From Buddleja alternifolia (Eukaryota > Streptophyta > Magnoliopsida > Lamiales > Scrophulariaceae): DNA of 64,000 bases. Both the position numbers and the translations under genes were made by a program. Each line of letters starts with the position of its first letter. Positions within the stretch are counted from its first letter, which is position 1. The stretch is from NCBI GenBank assembly GCA_019426215.1, contig CM033406.1, forward strand, positions 4,231,001 to 4,295,000, given 5' to 3'. This document shows, in pieces, positions 34,315-47,004 of this stretch. A model generated the notes under the pieces. It was not told where the DNA came from. It did no database searches and was given only the letters and a program-made list of their open reading frames with translations.

Positions 34315-36624
34315 TCTTGGGTTGGGTAATTCTCGGCTTGACTAATACAGTGGAATTTAAATAATTTAAGGCATAACAATAAACCACCCGCGGGGCGGAT
34401 TATAGTTGGCTCGATTAATCTATTATAAAATAAAACATGAAACGTAAAATTACCAGCAACGAATTTTAGTTTCGGTTGGATCTTTATCAACCCACTACTT
34501 GCTTCTAAAACCTGTATTGATTCCACAAAAAGTGCCCGTTGTATCTCCCGGATGAAGCGCCTCAATCGCTGCACCTCTAATAGTATCCACACCTCCTTGA
34601 ATTTCCAATTGTCCTATTTCCGGTGCTAGCCAATAGAATAAATCTAGAACTAATTATTTAGGCTTTATGTGTGAAGGAGTGGAATATATTTCTAAGTAAT
34701 TAAGCTCAACACATCAGCAAAATTACACCTTGAATAATGGGTAGGAGCGGCTATATGAGAGAGAAGGGAGGAACACATTTTCTCTTCTTTTTAATGTGTT
34801 AGCCGATTTTTAGTGTATAGGAGCAAGAGTGATTTTTCTCTTCTTTAATCGAATATATATAGATAAAATCCTAACCCAAGTACATTTAGATATAAGGTAA
34901 GATTAAATCTCCAAGATATTATTCTTTCCTATTTCTAGATATACTTGATATAGGATTCATATATATAATATATGTATATAATATCTATATATTATAATAT
35001 ATATACACACCCATATATATATATATATATCTATATATATTATTTATATGTATTCTAATATACATATAATTCCTTAAGGAATAGACTTAGTTACCATGTA
35101 ACTTATCTTTCCTTAACTAAATCAATCAAGATTTACTATGATCAAGAAGTTGAGGAAGGAAAGAATTCCCTTCCTCATCTCACACGCCCAACACGCCTTC
35201 CTCTCTCTATCTTGGAGTCCAAGTTTTGATCTCTTGATTTAATTCTTGACTCCAATAATTAACTAATCCTTTTAATTCCTTCCAATAATTAAAGTCTAAC
35301 TTTAACTTATTCCACCCAATATTCAGTTTATTTATTTAACTTGGGTCTAGCCCAACTAAATAAAACACTTGGACTACACTAGGTCCATTAATTAATTAAT
35401 CCACCTAGATTAATTAAATAGTGAATTAATTGGCTACCAATTAATTTATATTCCTAATTAGGAAAGTACTATACCTTCCTAATTTCCTCAATTTCCTCAA
35501 ATTGATTAATCACACAATAAACATGGAAAGTCTATAGAGTTATGTGTGTGAACCCTTAGTCTCGTTTATGTGCCAGTAGTAGGTATACCTTCCCAAAGTG
35601 CTAGTATACATTCCTAAAATAGAAAATACTAAAGTAAATCTAACTTGATTTAATCAAGTTTTGAATTAATCACCATATTAAATCATGACACCTACAAATC
35701 GTGGTTACTCTACAGCAATGGGACACGAGGACCTAGACATAAACAAAATGTACAAATACGCCTTTCAAAATCACAATTCTCGTGTACGTATAATCTTTTC
35801 ATCTGATCTCCTGATTGAGTCTAGGATATAGGTTTATTGGAAACCCTAATAACTTAATATCTATCTTTCCCATTTACGGTAGAGTCGATTTTGATCATCT
35901 AAATGAGGAAACCCTACGCCTCTTTAAATATCTTACTTAGGACGAAGATTCCTTAAGTCAACTCACTATGTAAACACAGGAGATGCACTGACTATGCAAG
36001 TCAGAGATGGATCCCATCTTGATTCTCATGTATCTATACATGATCAGATCACACCCAAAATAATCCATATGATGATCGCCTATGCGATCATGAAGTAAAT
36101 CAAAGTGTGATGGATCAAATAGAAGACAACTTATGGAATCTGAGGTCCATGAGGATTACTCTTATACTATGTGACTGTAGGAGCTCTAGATTCGATTGGG
36201 ATTCCTTTTAAGGAAATTCCTTGGGGTAGTTTAGTTTACCTATTTTACAAATAGGAACCCTCATACATACAACAGCTTTCAGTGTGCCAATACCTATGGA
36301 ACGAGGTACACTCTACTAGAGTATATATTGTACAAGCAAGTTTTTTGGGTTCATCAATATCCCTCATCTTGATGAACCCTTTCACGACTTGAAACATATT
36401 AAAGGATCACAGCCTCGAAGACGTATTCCATCATCACCATACCCGATGCGCGATGATGCCCCATAGGTATATGTGATCCTAAGGGACTTTATTCTAACTA
36501 TTAAATGATAGTTTAACAATAAAGAATGACATTATATAAATTAACTTTATTATAATCAAATTGTCATAGAGTTATCTCAAGAATGGCACCCAAATAATTG
36601 GCGCGCCGAGCACTAACTCTACCA
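34315..36624 (-). mobile_element. Solo LTR 'E' copy 3
   Basis: It is diverged from copies 1 and 2 but collinear. It begins TCTTGGGTTGGGTAATTC (TG has become TC), has the TATCTCCCGG and GCACCTCTAA blocks, and ends GAGCACTAACTCTACCA. A perfect 5-bp target duplication AAATC flanks it (34310-34314 and 36625-36629). An AT dinucleotide-rich stretch lies at about 34960-35060. No internal domain. Confidence 0.82.
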
Positions 36625-36629
36625 AAATC

Positions 36630-37052
36630 AAGATAGCTAATACTCCTACTACAAAATTCGATCGCACGAGACTGACCAAGACTATGCTCGGCGATCATCT
36701 GAACTAGTCCCACCAAGGTCCTGGAATGGACATATTTTCAATATGTTTTGCCTCACATTTGTCTTTAACTTGTGCCTCTAGTTGATCTTTTTAGTAGTTT
36801 TTATCCGTGTTAGTGTATTCTTGCTTCTAAGTCATTTTGATGCTTTGTAGGCAAAGAATGATGGTTTTGACGAGTGAAAGCGTGAGTTTTGAAGAGAGCA
36901 AAGAAAGTCAACTAAGAGACCTAAAGAAGAGCAAGAGAGATTCCAAATGAAGTGATTTGAGTTAAAGAAATAGTGGAGAAGGAATCTGGACAACGACCTT
37001 GACATAGTGGTACTAAAACTTTGCACAGATTTTGCACCACTGTGTATGCGTG
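36630..37052 (+). repeat. Unclassified repeat, possibly gypsy LTR, left of element C
   Basis: No ORF of note. It is the left side of the site where element C inserted; the right side resumes at 57219. The text resembles gypsy LTR sequence but no end is defined, so this is a weak call. Confidence 0.3.
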
Positions 37053-38712
37053 TGTTGGGGAAAATTAACCAAACGCTGCGGAAAATAGAATTTAATTTTT
37101 TTTTCGGATTTTCCCATAACAGGATCAATCCCAGGGTTTACTCATACGTATGTACAATAAGGTAAAACAAACTTTATCCATTGTAGCAAAGTGGTTGATA
37201 ATTCCTATGATCTTGAATTCTTCAACTCCTTCGAGAAATTGCTCCGGCTGAAACTATGATGATCCAAGCAGTCCAATTGTTCTGCCTCTAAATTATCTCG
37301 CCGAAAAAATAGTTGATGAAAAAATCTTCCTCCTTTTCTTACTTGAAATCGATGGCTAGAGAGAGAAGAAGGGAGAAGAATTCTTTTTCTTGTGGTTTTG
37401 TGTAATGTAACTTATGAACTAAGCTTATAACTAATGTGATATTTACATCACTTAAGTTATTACCTTGGGCTCAAATTAAGCCCATATTACAAGCCTAGTA
37501 GCCGCCCCCTTTAGGGCTTGATGTGCCACTTGGTGCATCAATTTGAGCTTAGTGTAATCTAGCATTTAATTAATTAATTCAATCTAATTGATTAATCTAA
37601 TGAAATAATAGATAACTTATTTAATTAATTTTATTTCTCCAAGAAATAATATATTAATTAAACCATAAATGAATTAACTTATTTCCTCAAATAATTAATT
37701 CCACTTATTTAATTTTAAGTATCAGATACTTAAAATATTGCCACAAGAAATATTCCATTTTTCCATCAATTTTTTTCTTTTTAAGCGTGACTCTTTAGGT
37801 TCATCTATATTTGGCAAGGGAGGATTCCATTGAATATGGGTCTGACCTAACCAGTTAAGTGATCCATATTTTAACCCAAATGAGATGAAATGATTAGATC
37901 ATTTTTACCTTTTCATTTGTAAATACCGCGTGAGTACAAACTCTTCGTTTCCTGATCCCGGTCAAGTGAGAGTCATGGTTTTTAGTCAAACTCACTAACT
38001 TGCCACTATGCTACATTTATAATAAGTTTAGATCAATGAATGCTTTGGCAAAAGACTTTAAGATCTAACTTACTTATAAATACATAGGATAATTCCTCGT
38101 TCACTTATGAGGGAATGAATCCTATCTTGGATACCAGTTAAGATTACTACTTGCCCATTAGGTTGCAGTTCGAAGTTGACCCCAGCAACAGTGAATTGGT
38201 CCTAACTACACTAATGACGAACCTAATGTCACAAGTATATCTTCAAGTCGATTCCTCAAGTCTAAAGTTCAGACACACCTATTACAATTAATCAATTCTA
38301 TCATTGACTGTCAAAGAGTGAAAAACCTATGTGACAGAATCGATGCGAGTCAAGTCTGAGTGCCACTATGTCCATCAGTGCACCTATGATATGAGCTCTT
38401 CACTACTTCCTAGTGATTGACGGGCACCTGTCTCATCAAAACTTATATCATACAAATCTTCATAATTTTCAATGCCCAATTGAAAATATTTGACTTTGCA
38501 GACTATTTTAGTACACAAGTATCAAACTCCTCTAGTGTCTTAGAGAGTTAACTCTTTTGTTCATGGACTTATAGATGATTACAATATATAAATGCCAATA
38601 TAAAAGTAGACAACTAAAATGCCTTTTATTGATTGATTAAAAATAATTACAATTTGATAATGTCCTATCATTTGCTAATCTCCTAGTGGCATTTGAGGAC
38701 ATTAACCTAACA
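37053..38712 (-). repeat. 3' LTR of element C
   Basis: On the plus strand it runs from TGTTGGGGAAAATTAACC to ATTAACCTAACA. It aligns with 55558-57218 throughout with scattered differences. Confidence 0.92.
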
Positions 38713-38724
38713 ATCTCCCACTTG
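38713..38724 (-). other. Polypurine tract of element C
   Basis: ATCTCCCACTTG on the plus strand is the complement of the CAAGTGGGAGAT tract of A and B. Confidence 0.88.
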
Positions 38725-38727
38725 GAC

Positions 38728-39748
38728 TCAATGCCAATCACTATGGTATCTAATACCCATCTTCTCAAGATGTCGATCCAGCACTGCTTGTGTCAAAGGC
38801 TTGGTCAATGGGTCAGCGATGTTGTCGGCTGAATTTACCCTCTGAACAGCTATCTCGCCTTTTCCAACGATTTTCCTTATTATGTGATATCTCCTCTCTA
38901 CGTGCTTGGATTTGTTGTGAGACCTTGGTTCTTTTGCTTGTGCAATAGCCCCAATATTTTCACAATAAAGTGGCAATGACAACTCTACACTAGGGACCAC
39001 TTGAAGTTTTCCAAGAAACTTCCTAATCCAAACACCCTCTTTAGCAGCCTCTGAAGCTGCTATGTGTTCAGCCTCAGTGGTGGAATCAGCGATTGTGCTT
39101 TTGCTTGGAACTTTTCCAAGTCATCGCTCCACCATTAAGTGTGAATATAAACCCTGAAGTGGATTTGTGATCATCTACATCAGATTGAAAATCTGAGTTA
39201 ATATATCCATCCACCTTCAAATCTCCATGTCCATATGTTAGGACCATATCCTTAGTTCTTTTCAGATACTTGAGGATATTTTTGACAGCAGTCGAATGTT
39301 CTCTTCCCGGGTTAGCCTGAAAATGACTTACCACGCTTACTGCGTAGGCTATGTCTGGTCATGTGCATAACATAGCATACATCAGACTACCCATTGTAGA
39401 CGCATAGCGCACCGTACTCATTTCTTTCCTATCTTCCTCACTTCGAGGAGACACGGATTTTGAAAGGTGCACCTCGTGTCTCATGGGCACGAAACCTTTC
39501 TTAGAGTCTTTCATCCTAAATCTCTTTAGGACATTCTCTAAGTAAAGGGCTTGGAAAAGTCCTATCATTCTATTTGTTCTATCTCTGTAGATACGAATCC
39601 CTAGAATATAGGTCGCTTCTCCTAAGTCTTTCATGGAGAATGTATTTGAAAGCCATCTTTTGACTGATGTGAGCATTCCTACATCATTTCCTATGAGTAG
39701 AATGTCATCCACATATAAGACAAGGGAAGTGATTTTACTCCCACTAAC
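38728..39748 (-). pseudogene. RT C-terminus and RNase H remnant of element C
   Basis: Minus-strand translation gives YVDDILLIGNDVGM, then SMKDLGEATYILGIRI (39359-39712), a stop, SHFQANPGREH and STSGFIFTLNGG (39086-39334), a break, then RNase H with LYCENIGAIAQAKEPRSHNK and PLTKPL (38728-39000). The upstream piece of RT lies beyond the SIRE insert at 53926 to about 54044. Everything before that is deleted, so this is a non-functional remnant. Confidence 0.88.
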
Positions 39749-39753
39749 CTTCT
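39749..39753. repeat. Target site duplication of the SIRE-type element (left)
   Basis: CTTCT here and TTTCT at 53921-53925 differ at one base. Joining the flanks restores the RT sequence of element C, which confirms the boundaries. Confidence 0.8.
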
Positions 39754-41432
39754 TGTTAGGAATTTCATGTTAGATGTTTTGATGATGACAATTAGGAATC
39801 TTGTTAGACCCCAAAGTTTTGTATGCTTAAATTTCATAGATACTTGTATAAGCATTTGAACATTAGAAATGTATAGGCTTTACTTTATCTTTTACTTTTG
39901 ACATTCTTAGATCAAGAAGTCGGTTAGATTAAGCGTTTGATACTTTCTGAGTGAGCTTATCAAGACTGCGAAATCTGAAGACTCCAAGCGTCCAAGAAAT
40001 CAATAGTGAATGAAGTTTGAAAAAGTTCACTCTAAGCGCCTGACATGTTCTGAGTGAGGTGTCAAGTAACGAAGACTGAAGTTTCAAGCGTCTACACTTC
40101 TAAATAAAGTCTGAAGACTTTTCCAAGCGTCTAAACATTAAATAAGTCCTCCAGATTAAATGGAACTTTCAGTTCATGAATGAAGCGTCTATCAAATGAC
40201 AAACATTCTCCTGAAGCGTCAGATCGAAAAGAGTTTAATGCAAATATTCTCAGTACATTAAATGCCAACGGGCATTTAATTCAAATGCATTAAATTCGGA
40301 TAAGAGCATTAAATGTGATAAGCACTTTCAGACGTACGGAGAAGCCACCCTATTAGACTGTCAACTATTCAAAGACTGCAGCACCAACTTTTGTGCAACA
40401 AATTTTCAGGAAAAAGGACAAAAGTGGTTCACTCGCGAAAGCGAGAGACACGCGCCCGTGCATGTGTCAAACGGACACTTTCTCCAAGAATGGCTATAAA
40501 TAGAACTTCAACAACAAGCCAAACATAGAATAATTATCAAGCCAAATTGCTGTTGCATTGAAGTCTCATTCCTTAAACTCTCAGAAAAGCCAAAATACTC
40601 AAGAAAATATTCTCTTTGCTTTTCATCAAATCCTGAGACAGTCAACCCAATATCTCAAACATTCTTTTTGAAGAAACTACACTACTACTGAGATATTCCA
40701 GTTGTGTGAACTTCATCAAAATCAAACAAACCCGTTTAGAAAAACCCTATCCAAGCCTCGCGATCTGTGTGAAGTCGAAGTTGGATACTTGCCATATTTC
40801 TGGGTGAAAGAAGCAAAGGGATTGAAGTGATTTGGAGCAGAAATCTGTGTGATCAAGGAGCTCAAGTCATCGACATTCACCTCTCCCTAATGTGTAGATA
40901 ATTCTGTGTGATTCTTTGAGAATCATTTTAGTGGATTGCCTCCAAGTGTTCGAGGAGAAAAAGGACGTAGTTGGGATTACACCACCCAACGAACCTTACA
41001 AATATTGTGTCATTTACTATTCAGTCAATTCTTTCATCTGTCATATCATTGCATAAATTGATTAAGTAAAACACAATCAAAAGCTAAGCAACTAAGAAAC
41101 CTCTGGTGACGCTAAAGCTTTCAAAGAGAAGACTCTAAAAATCATTCCGCTGTGCTAACACTGATTAAAGAACTGAACGGTTAACCTACTTGGTCAAAGT
41201 ATTCAAATCTTGAAGTCTGAGTTAACTTCCTAAAAACAGTCTTCATCAGACGCTTCGCCAAAGCGCCAATATTTTTAAGTGAACGCTTAAGTCAAGCGTA
41301 AGACACTTCAAGCGTCTATCTTTTCAAGCGTCCAAAAATCTTTTAGTACGAAACCTTTTGAAGTCGAAAAAGACTTCAGGGTCTATTCAACCCCCCCTTC
41401 TAGACCCTTTCGTATGCCACTTGGGACCAAAA
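39754..41432 (+). repeat. 5' LTR of the SIRE-type element
   Basis: Starts TGTTAGGAATTTCATG. It ends GGGACCAAAA, where the usual CA end has mutated (the solo copy ends AACA and the 3' LTR AATA). It carries 11 plus-strand AAGCG motifs. Confidence 0.9.
40494..40503 (+). promoter_or_regulatory. TATA box in the 5' LTR
   Basis: CTATAAATAG. The same box lies at the matching place in the 3' LTR (52994-53003) and the solo LTR (3264-3273), so transcription probably starts about 30 nt downstream. Confidence 0.8.
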
Positions 41433-41434
41433 AG

Positions 41435-41446
41435 TGGTATCAGAGC
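41435..41446 (+). other. Primer binding site of the SIRE-type element, tRNA-Met
   Basis: TGGTATCAGAGC two bases after the LTR end. The leader before the gag ATG is only about 90 nt, unlike the 1.8-kb leader of element B. Confidence 0.92.
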
Positions 41447-41535
41447 GGTTAAAATTGAAATTTTAAAATTTTCAAGCATAACTGATTGTTTAGATCCTTT
41501 TCTTTCAAAATCTAGTTGCGTTTAAAATTTTCGAT

Positions 41536-43770
41536 ATGGCATTTGGTAAAGTTCCCAAACCGACTGAATCAAATTTTGACACATGGAAAGTCAAAGCATT
41601 TACATATCTCTGTTCATGTGATGATGACATGTGTGATATTATTTCAGATGGGCCAATCAAAATATACAAAGTTTTCACAAGAGCGCCTGGAGCCACGGAA
41701 GAAACTCCCGATGGTTACATTGAGAAACCAAAACAAGAATGGACTCCAGATGAGCGTCGAAGAGCTAATTTGGACAATGTTGGTCGTAACGCTCTATATA
41801 CGGCTATTGGTGATAATGACAACTTATTTAACAAGATCAAGTCTTGCAAAACTACTAAAGAAATATGGGATAAGTTGGCTACGATTTGTGGTGGTTCAGC
41901 TCAAATCAAAGAAAACAAACTTTCCATTGCCAAGGAAAAGTTTAACGGATTTAAGATGCTACCCAATGAAACTTTAGAGCAATTGGATATAAGATTTACA
42001 GCTCTAGTTACAGAACTTACATCGTTGGGAATGGATTTACAGAACCGAGAAATGGTGGTTAAAATCTTTAGAAGCTTACCAAGTAAATTCTTGATGAAGA
42101 CAACCGCTATGAGAGAATCAAATATGCTGGATCTCCTAACTCCAGAAGACGCCTTTTCAGAGCTAAAATCATTTGAGTTCGAGTTGAATTCTGCTAGTGA
42201 TATTGTGAGTAGTCCAGTGATTGAATCTGGAGCGCTTATTGCATCAATCAAGGGTAAATCGAGTAATAAAGGAAAGAATTTAGATATCAATGAGGAAGAG
42301 GAGTTGGCTTTGCTGAATAGATTCAGGAAGTTCTTGAGATATGAAAAGAAAGGAAAAGGTCTTAATAATCAAGGACAAAGTTCATATCAAGCGCCTTCTC
42401 CTGTGCAACAATAGTTTCAAGCGCCTTAGTATTCTCTTCCTTCACCCCAAGCGCCTGTTCAATACTAAGCGTCTACTCAAAGTCTCCCAGCTCCAGTGGT
42501 CTCAAAACCACACATTGCAAGGTTAACAAATGAACAAAAGATGAAAACTAATCTTTGTTATAATTGCAAGAAACCAGGGCACTACCAGGCAAATTGCCCT
42601 TATCCAAACGTATCCAAGCCCTCAAGGTAGGATTACTTGGATAAAAACCAATTCAGGAACAATCTTCGTCAACAAGGTTTGCTAGCGGAATCAGAACCAG
42701 CATCCGCACCTGAAGATTTAGAATCATCAGAAGAAAGCAGTGATGATGATGAGCCATTAGATGACTCAGTGCTCATATGTCTCATGGCCAGAGATGATGA
42801 AGCGTCTCCTGAGGTAATCAATGAATTATCAATTCCTCTTTCTTATGATGAATTACTTGACAAAGCCAAAGAATACTACAATGAATGTCAAGAAGCTGCC
42901 AAAATATATCAAAATGATCTCGCTATTATCTCATCACTCACAAGAGATAAAGTGACGCTCAGAGCAGAGTTGCGAGTTCAGCAATAGTGCATTGAGAAGA
43001 ACCAATCGCTTGAGAGTGAAATTATTCAATTAAAAGGTGATTTTGATATAATAATCAAGAGAGAAGCTGATTTGATCGCTAGACTTGCGAAATCAGAGCA
43101 ACCCATCTCATCATTATCAAAAGCTTCTAGACAGTTGGATAATGTGACTGAAGTAACCAGATTATTTGGTGAGAAGACCGTTTTAGGATGCGATAAACTC
43201 GGTAAACAATCCAATCAATCTAATGTTACGGCAAACAACAAAGGAAAGGGTGTTATCTTTGTTGAAAAAGGTTCACAAGGTCAAACTCAAAATGAACCAA
43301 GTGATAATGGTAAGAGGCCAAATGAGAAAGTCAAAGCTAACTCAAGCAAGGGTAAGGCTAAGGCAAATGATTCACAAAGACGGGTTTATCCAAATGCTCA
43401 AAAGGCTAAAGATAAGACTGACCACTGTGAATCAAGCGCTAAGCGTCCAACACCAAAAGTGCAACCTAAGCCAGTGCCAAGGAAATACCAGCGTCAATAT
43501 CCAAAACAGTCAAGATCATATTATCGATACTATGATGATTATGATTATGACTATGATTATGACTATTATTATAATCGAGGATATTATTATACACCCAAAA
43601 AGCACACACAACACGTTGTGAAACCCAAAAAGGCCAATATTTCTACAATGAAGACGAGGCAAATATGGGTTCCTAAAGTTCTAATTCAAACTAACAATGT
43701 TACTAATCTTGAAGGACCCAAGCAACAATGGATATCTAAACAGAAATAGAACTTCCCTTTTTGATTGTAG
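41536..43770 (+). pseudogene. Gag of the SIRE-type element
   Basis: Starts MAFGKVPKPTESNFDTW at 41536, the first ATG after the primer site with a Gag-like N-terminus. A UBN2/DUF4219-type Gag core occupies about residues 1-230. A zinc knuckle, CYNCKKPGHYQANC, lies at 42556-42597. An acidic Ser/Asp/Glu stretch follows (about 42690-42780), then a helical region and a Lys-rich linker. A Tyr/Asp repeat is encoded at about 43515-43590. Internal stops in the same frame lie at 42412, 42427, 42466, 42628, 42985 and 43747, with no frame change. Gag binds and packages element RNA into cytoplasmic particles. Confidence 0.88.
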
Positions 43771-46700
43771 GTACCTAGAGCTAGGTCCGATACATCTGTA
43801 TGGTACTTTGATAGTGGATCGTCAAGGCACATGACTGGTTCCAAAGATCTTCTGATCAACTATCAAGCTGCAAATGGTCCTCAGGTTGTATTTGGTGACA
43901 ACTCCAAAGGTAAAACCAAAGGTATAGGTACTGTGCATAGGGGGAACATCATGATAAGTGATGTTTATTTTGTTGAGGGTCTGAAGCACAATTTATTAAG
44001 CATAAGTCAATTCTGTGATAAAGGCTTTGAAGTCATATTCTCAAGTGACTATTGCTATATAAACGACGCTAAGACTAAGTCTACTAAATTGAAAGGAAAA
44101 AGAACTAACAACGTATATTAGGTAGATTGGGGTTCAACACTTGATAACAACCCAACATGTTTTGTTGGTAAAAGTGAATCTAAAATGGGTTGGTTATGGC
44201 ATAGAAAAATGGATCACCTCAACTTTAAGACAATCTCTCAGCTAATAAGTCAAAATCTTGTAGAGGGGTTACCAAATGGACCATTTCATAAGGATCGTCT
44301 TTGTGACGCTTGTCAAATGGGTAAACAAGTTAAATCTTCGTTCAAGAGAAAACCTCATCTATCTACCTCTAGAATACTTGAACTACTTCACATGGATTTG
44401 TTTGGACCCGTTCAAACGATCAGTGTAAGCGGTAAAAAGTATACTTTGGTGATAGTAGATGATTTGTCTCGATTTACTTGGGTGGAATTTCTTTCATCCA
44501 AAGATGAAACATGTGACAAGTTAACAACGCTTATTCGACAACTTCAAACATTGAAAAATCTTAAGGTGGCAAGAATAAGAAGCGATCACGGTACTGAGTT
44601 TACTAACAAGATTGTTGAGAAGTTTTGTGCAAAAAATGGAATACACCATGAGTATTCAGCTCCCAGAACTCCCCAACAGAATGGTGTTGCTGAGCGCCGG
44701 AACCGAACGCTTAAGGAAGCCGCTTGGACTATGTTAGCAGAATCCAAGCTCGCTCCTAGATTTTGGGCGGAAGCGATCAACACTGCCTGTTACACTCAAA
44801 ACCGCTGCATGATCAACAAACAGCATGGAAAACCTCCATATGAACTATGGAAGGGACGTAAGCCAAATGTTTCATATTTTCATGTCTTTGATTCTAAATG
44901 TTTTATCCATAATAATGGATCCCAAAGCCTAAAGACTTTTGATCCTAAAGCGGATGAGGGAATCTTTCTAGGCTACGCCAAAAATGGAAAGAATTTTCGC
45001 ATTCTCAATAAGATCAAATCAAAGGTTGAGGAATCTATTCATGTTGTTTTTGATGATGCTAACCAAGAGCCGAGTAAGGTTAATTTAAATGATGTAGGAG
45101 TTGAAAATCTACGTCATCAAGCGTCTAAGATTACTATTGATGAAGATACTGATGACGATGATGAGATCTCAGTGCCACCTCCTAAGATTACTCGTGAGTT
45201 TACTCTAAATAATCATGTGAGAAATGCTGATGATCATGAAGAGAATGATCATCAAGAGAACACAAGGAATTGTGAACTTGAAGCGCCTATGCAAGAAGGT
45301 AGTCAAGCGTCTGTTCCTCAAGCGCCTGTTCAACCTCTTAACCCTTTCCAACCAGACAGATTATGGCTGCGTGATCATCCACCTGAGCAGATTATTGGAG
45401 ATATTGAAGCACCTGTTAGGACTAGAGCCGCTACGTTCAATGAGGCTATGTTCGCATGCTTTCTATCTCAAATGGAACCTAAGAAAGTGGATGAAGCACT
45501 AAGCGACCCAAGTTGGATTGAAGCTATGCAAGAAGAGCTTAATCAGTTTGAACGAAATAAGGCTTGGATGCTGGTACCAAGACCAACTTACCAAGGTGTT
45601 ATTGGAACTAGATGGGTATATAGAAACAAGATGGATGAGACCGGCACTGTTATAATAAACAAGGCCAGACTCGTAGCTCAAGGATATTGCCAAGAGGAGG
45701 GTATTCACTTTGATGAGACTTACGCTCCTGTCGCTCGTTTTGAAGCAATCCGCATGTTTCTAGCGTATGCAGCATTCAACAAGTTCATGGTGTATTAAAT
45801 GGACGTGAAGAGTGCATTCCTGAATGGTAAACTCCAAGAAGAAGTGTATGTGGAGCAACAACCAGGATTCATCAACAATCATTGTAAGGGTATGGTTTAC
45901 AAGCTAGAAAAAGCACTTTACGGGCTTAAGCAAGCACCCCGAGCATGGTATGACACTCTCTCTATCTTTCTTATTGGTAAAGGCTTTTCAAAAGGCAGCG
46001 TTGATACAACGTTATTTAAAATTACCAATAACGAAGACATTCTCTTAGTCCAAATTTACGTTGATGATATTATATTTGGTTCTACTAACAAGCGTCTGTG
46101 TGAGAAATTTTCAAAATTGATGCAAGAACAATTTGAAATGAGCATGATGGATGAATTAACTTTCTTCTGAGGACTACAAGTTAAACAACTCCCTAATGGC
46201 ATATTTATTAACCAAGCTAAATATACACGAGATATGATTAAGAAATTTGGTATGGAAAATGCATCATTTTCATAAATTCCAATGAGCCAAACGCTTAAGT
46301 TAGATAAAGATGAAAGTGGAAAGAAAGTTGATATCACTAATTATAGAGGTATCATTGGATCACTTCTTTATCTTACTGCCAGTAGACCTGATATTATGTT
46401 TTTAGTATGCATGTGTGCACGATTTCAAGCTGATCCTAAAGAGTCACACTTAATTGCTGCCAAGAAGATCCTTAAATACCTAAAAGGCACACAGAATGTG
46501 GGCTTATGGTATCCTAGGGATTCTCCTTTTGAACTAATTGGTTACTCAGATGCAGATTTTGCAGGTTGCAAAATAGATCGTAAAAGCACTAGTGGTACTT
46601 GTCAATTTCTAGGTGATAGGTTAGTTTCATGGCATAGCAAGAAACAACAATCCATAGCTACCTCCATAGCCGAAGCTGAGTATGTAGCTGCAGGAAGTTG

Positions 46701-47004
46701 TTGTGCACAAGTATTATGGATGAGGCAACAACTTAGAGATTATGGAATAATCCTAGGTCCAACCCCCATTCATTGTGATAACCAAAGCGCTCTAGCCATG
46801 ACTCAAAACCCTGTTCTTCATTCTAGAACCAAACACATTGACATTAGATACCATTTCCTTCGTGACCACGTTCAAAAGAAAGATATCTCCATGCACTTCA
46901 TTGGAACTGACAAACAATTGGCAGATATCTTCACCAAAGCACTCAATGAACAACGTTTTCTCACTTTGAGAAGTGAACTAGGTATGATTGATTTAAACGC
47001 TTGA
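43771..47004 (+). pseudogene. Pol of the SIRE-type element: protease, integrase, RT, RNase H
   Basis: It continues the gag frame. The protease active site is DSGSSRHMTG (Asp codon 43810-43812). An integrase zinc region starts near 44194 with WHRKMDHLN and CDACQMGK. The integrase core has HMDLFGP (near 44390), RSDHGTEF (near 44578) and VAERRNRTL (near 44686). RT runs from about 45510 with [10 protein letters not shown] at 45799 and YVDD at 46057-46068. RNase H follows with GYSDADFAGC and HCDNQSAL to the TGA at 47002-47004. Premature stops lie at 44119, 45796, 46168 and 46273, with no frameshift. All catalytic motifs I can check are present. Confidence 0.92.

Noticed and set aside
43223..43621. 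132-codon ORF overlapping gag in another frame
   Set aside because: Shadow of the Lys-rich Gag region; the gag frame carries the family similarity.
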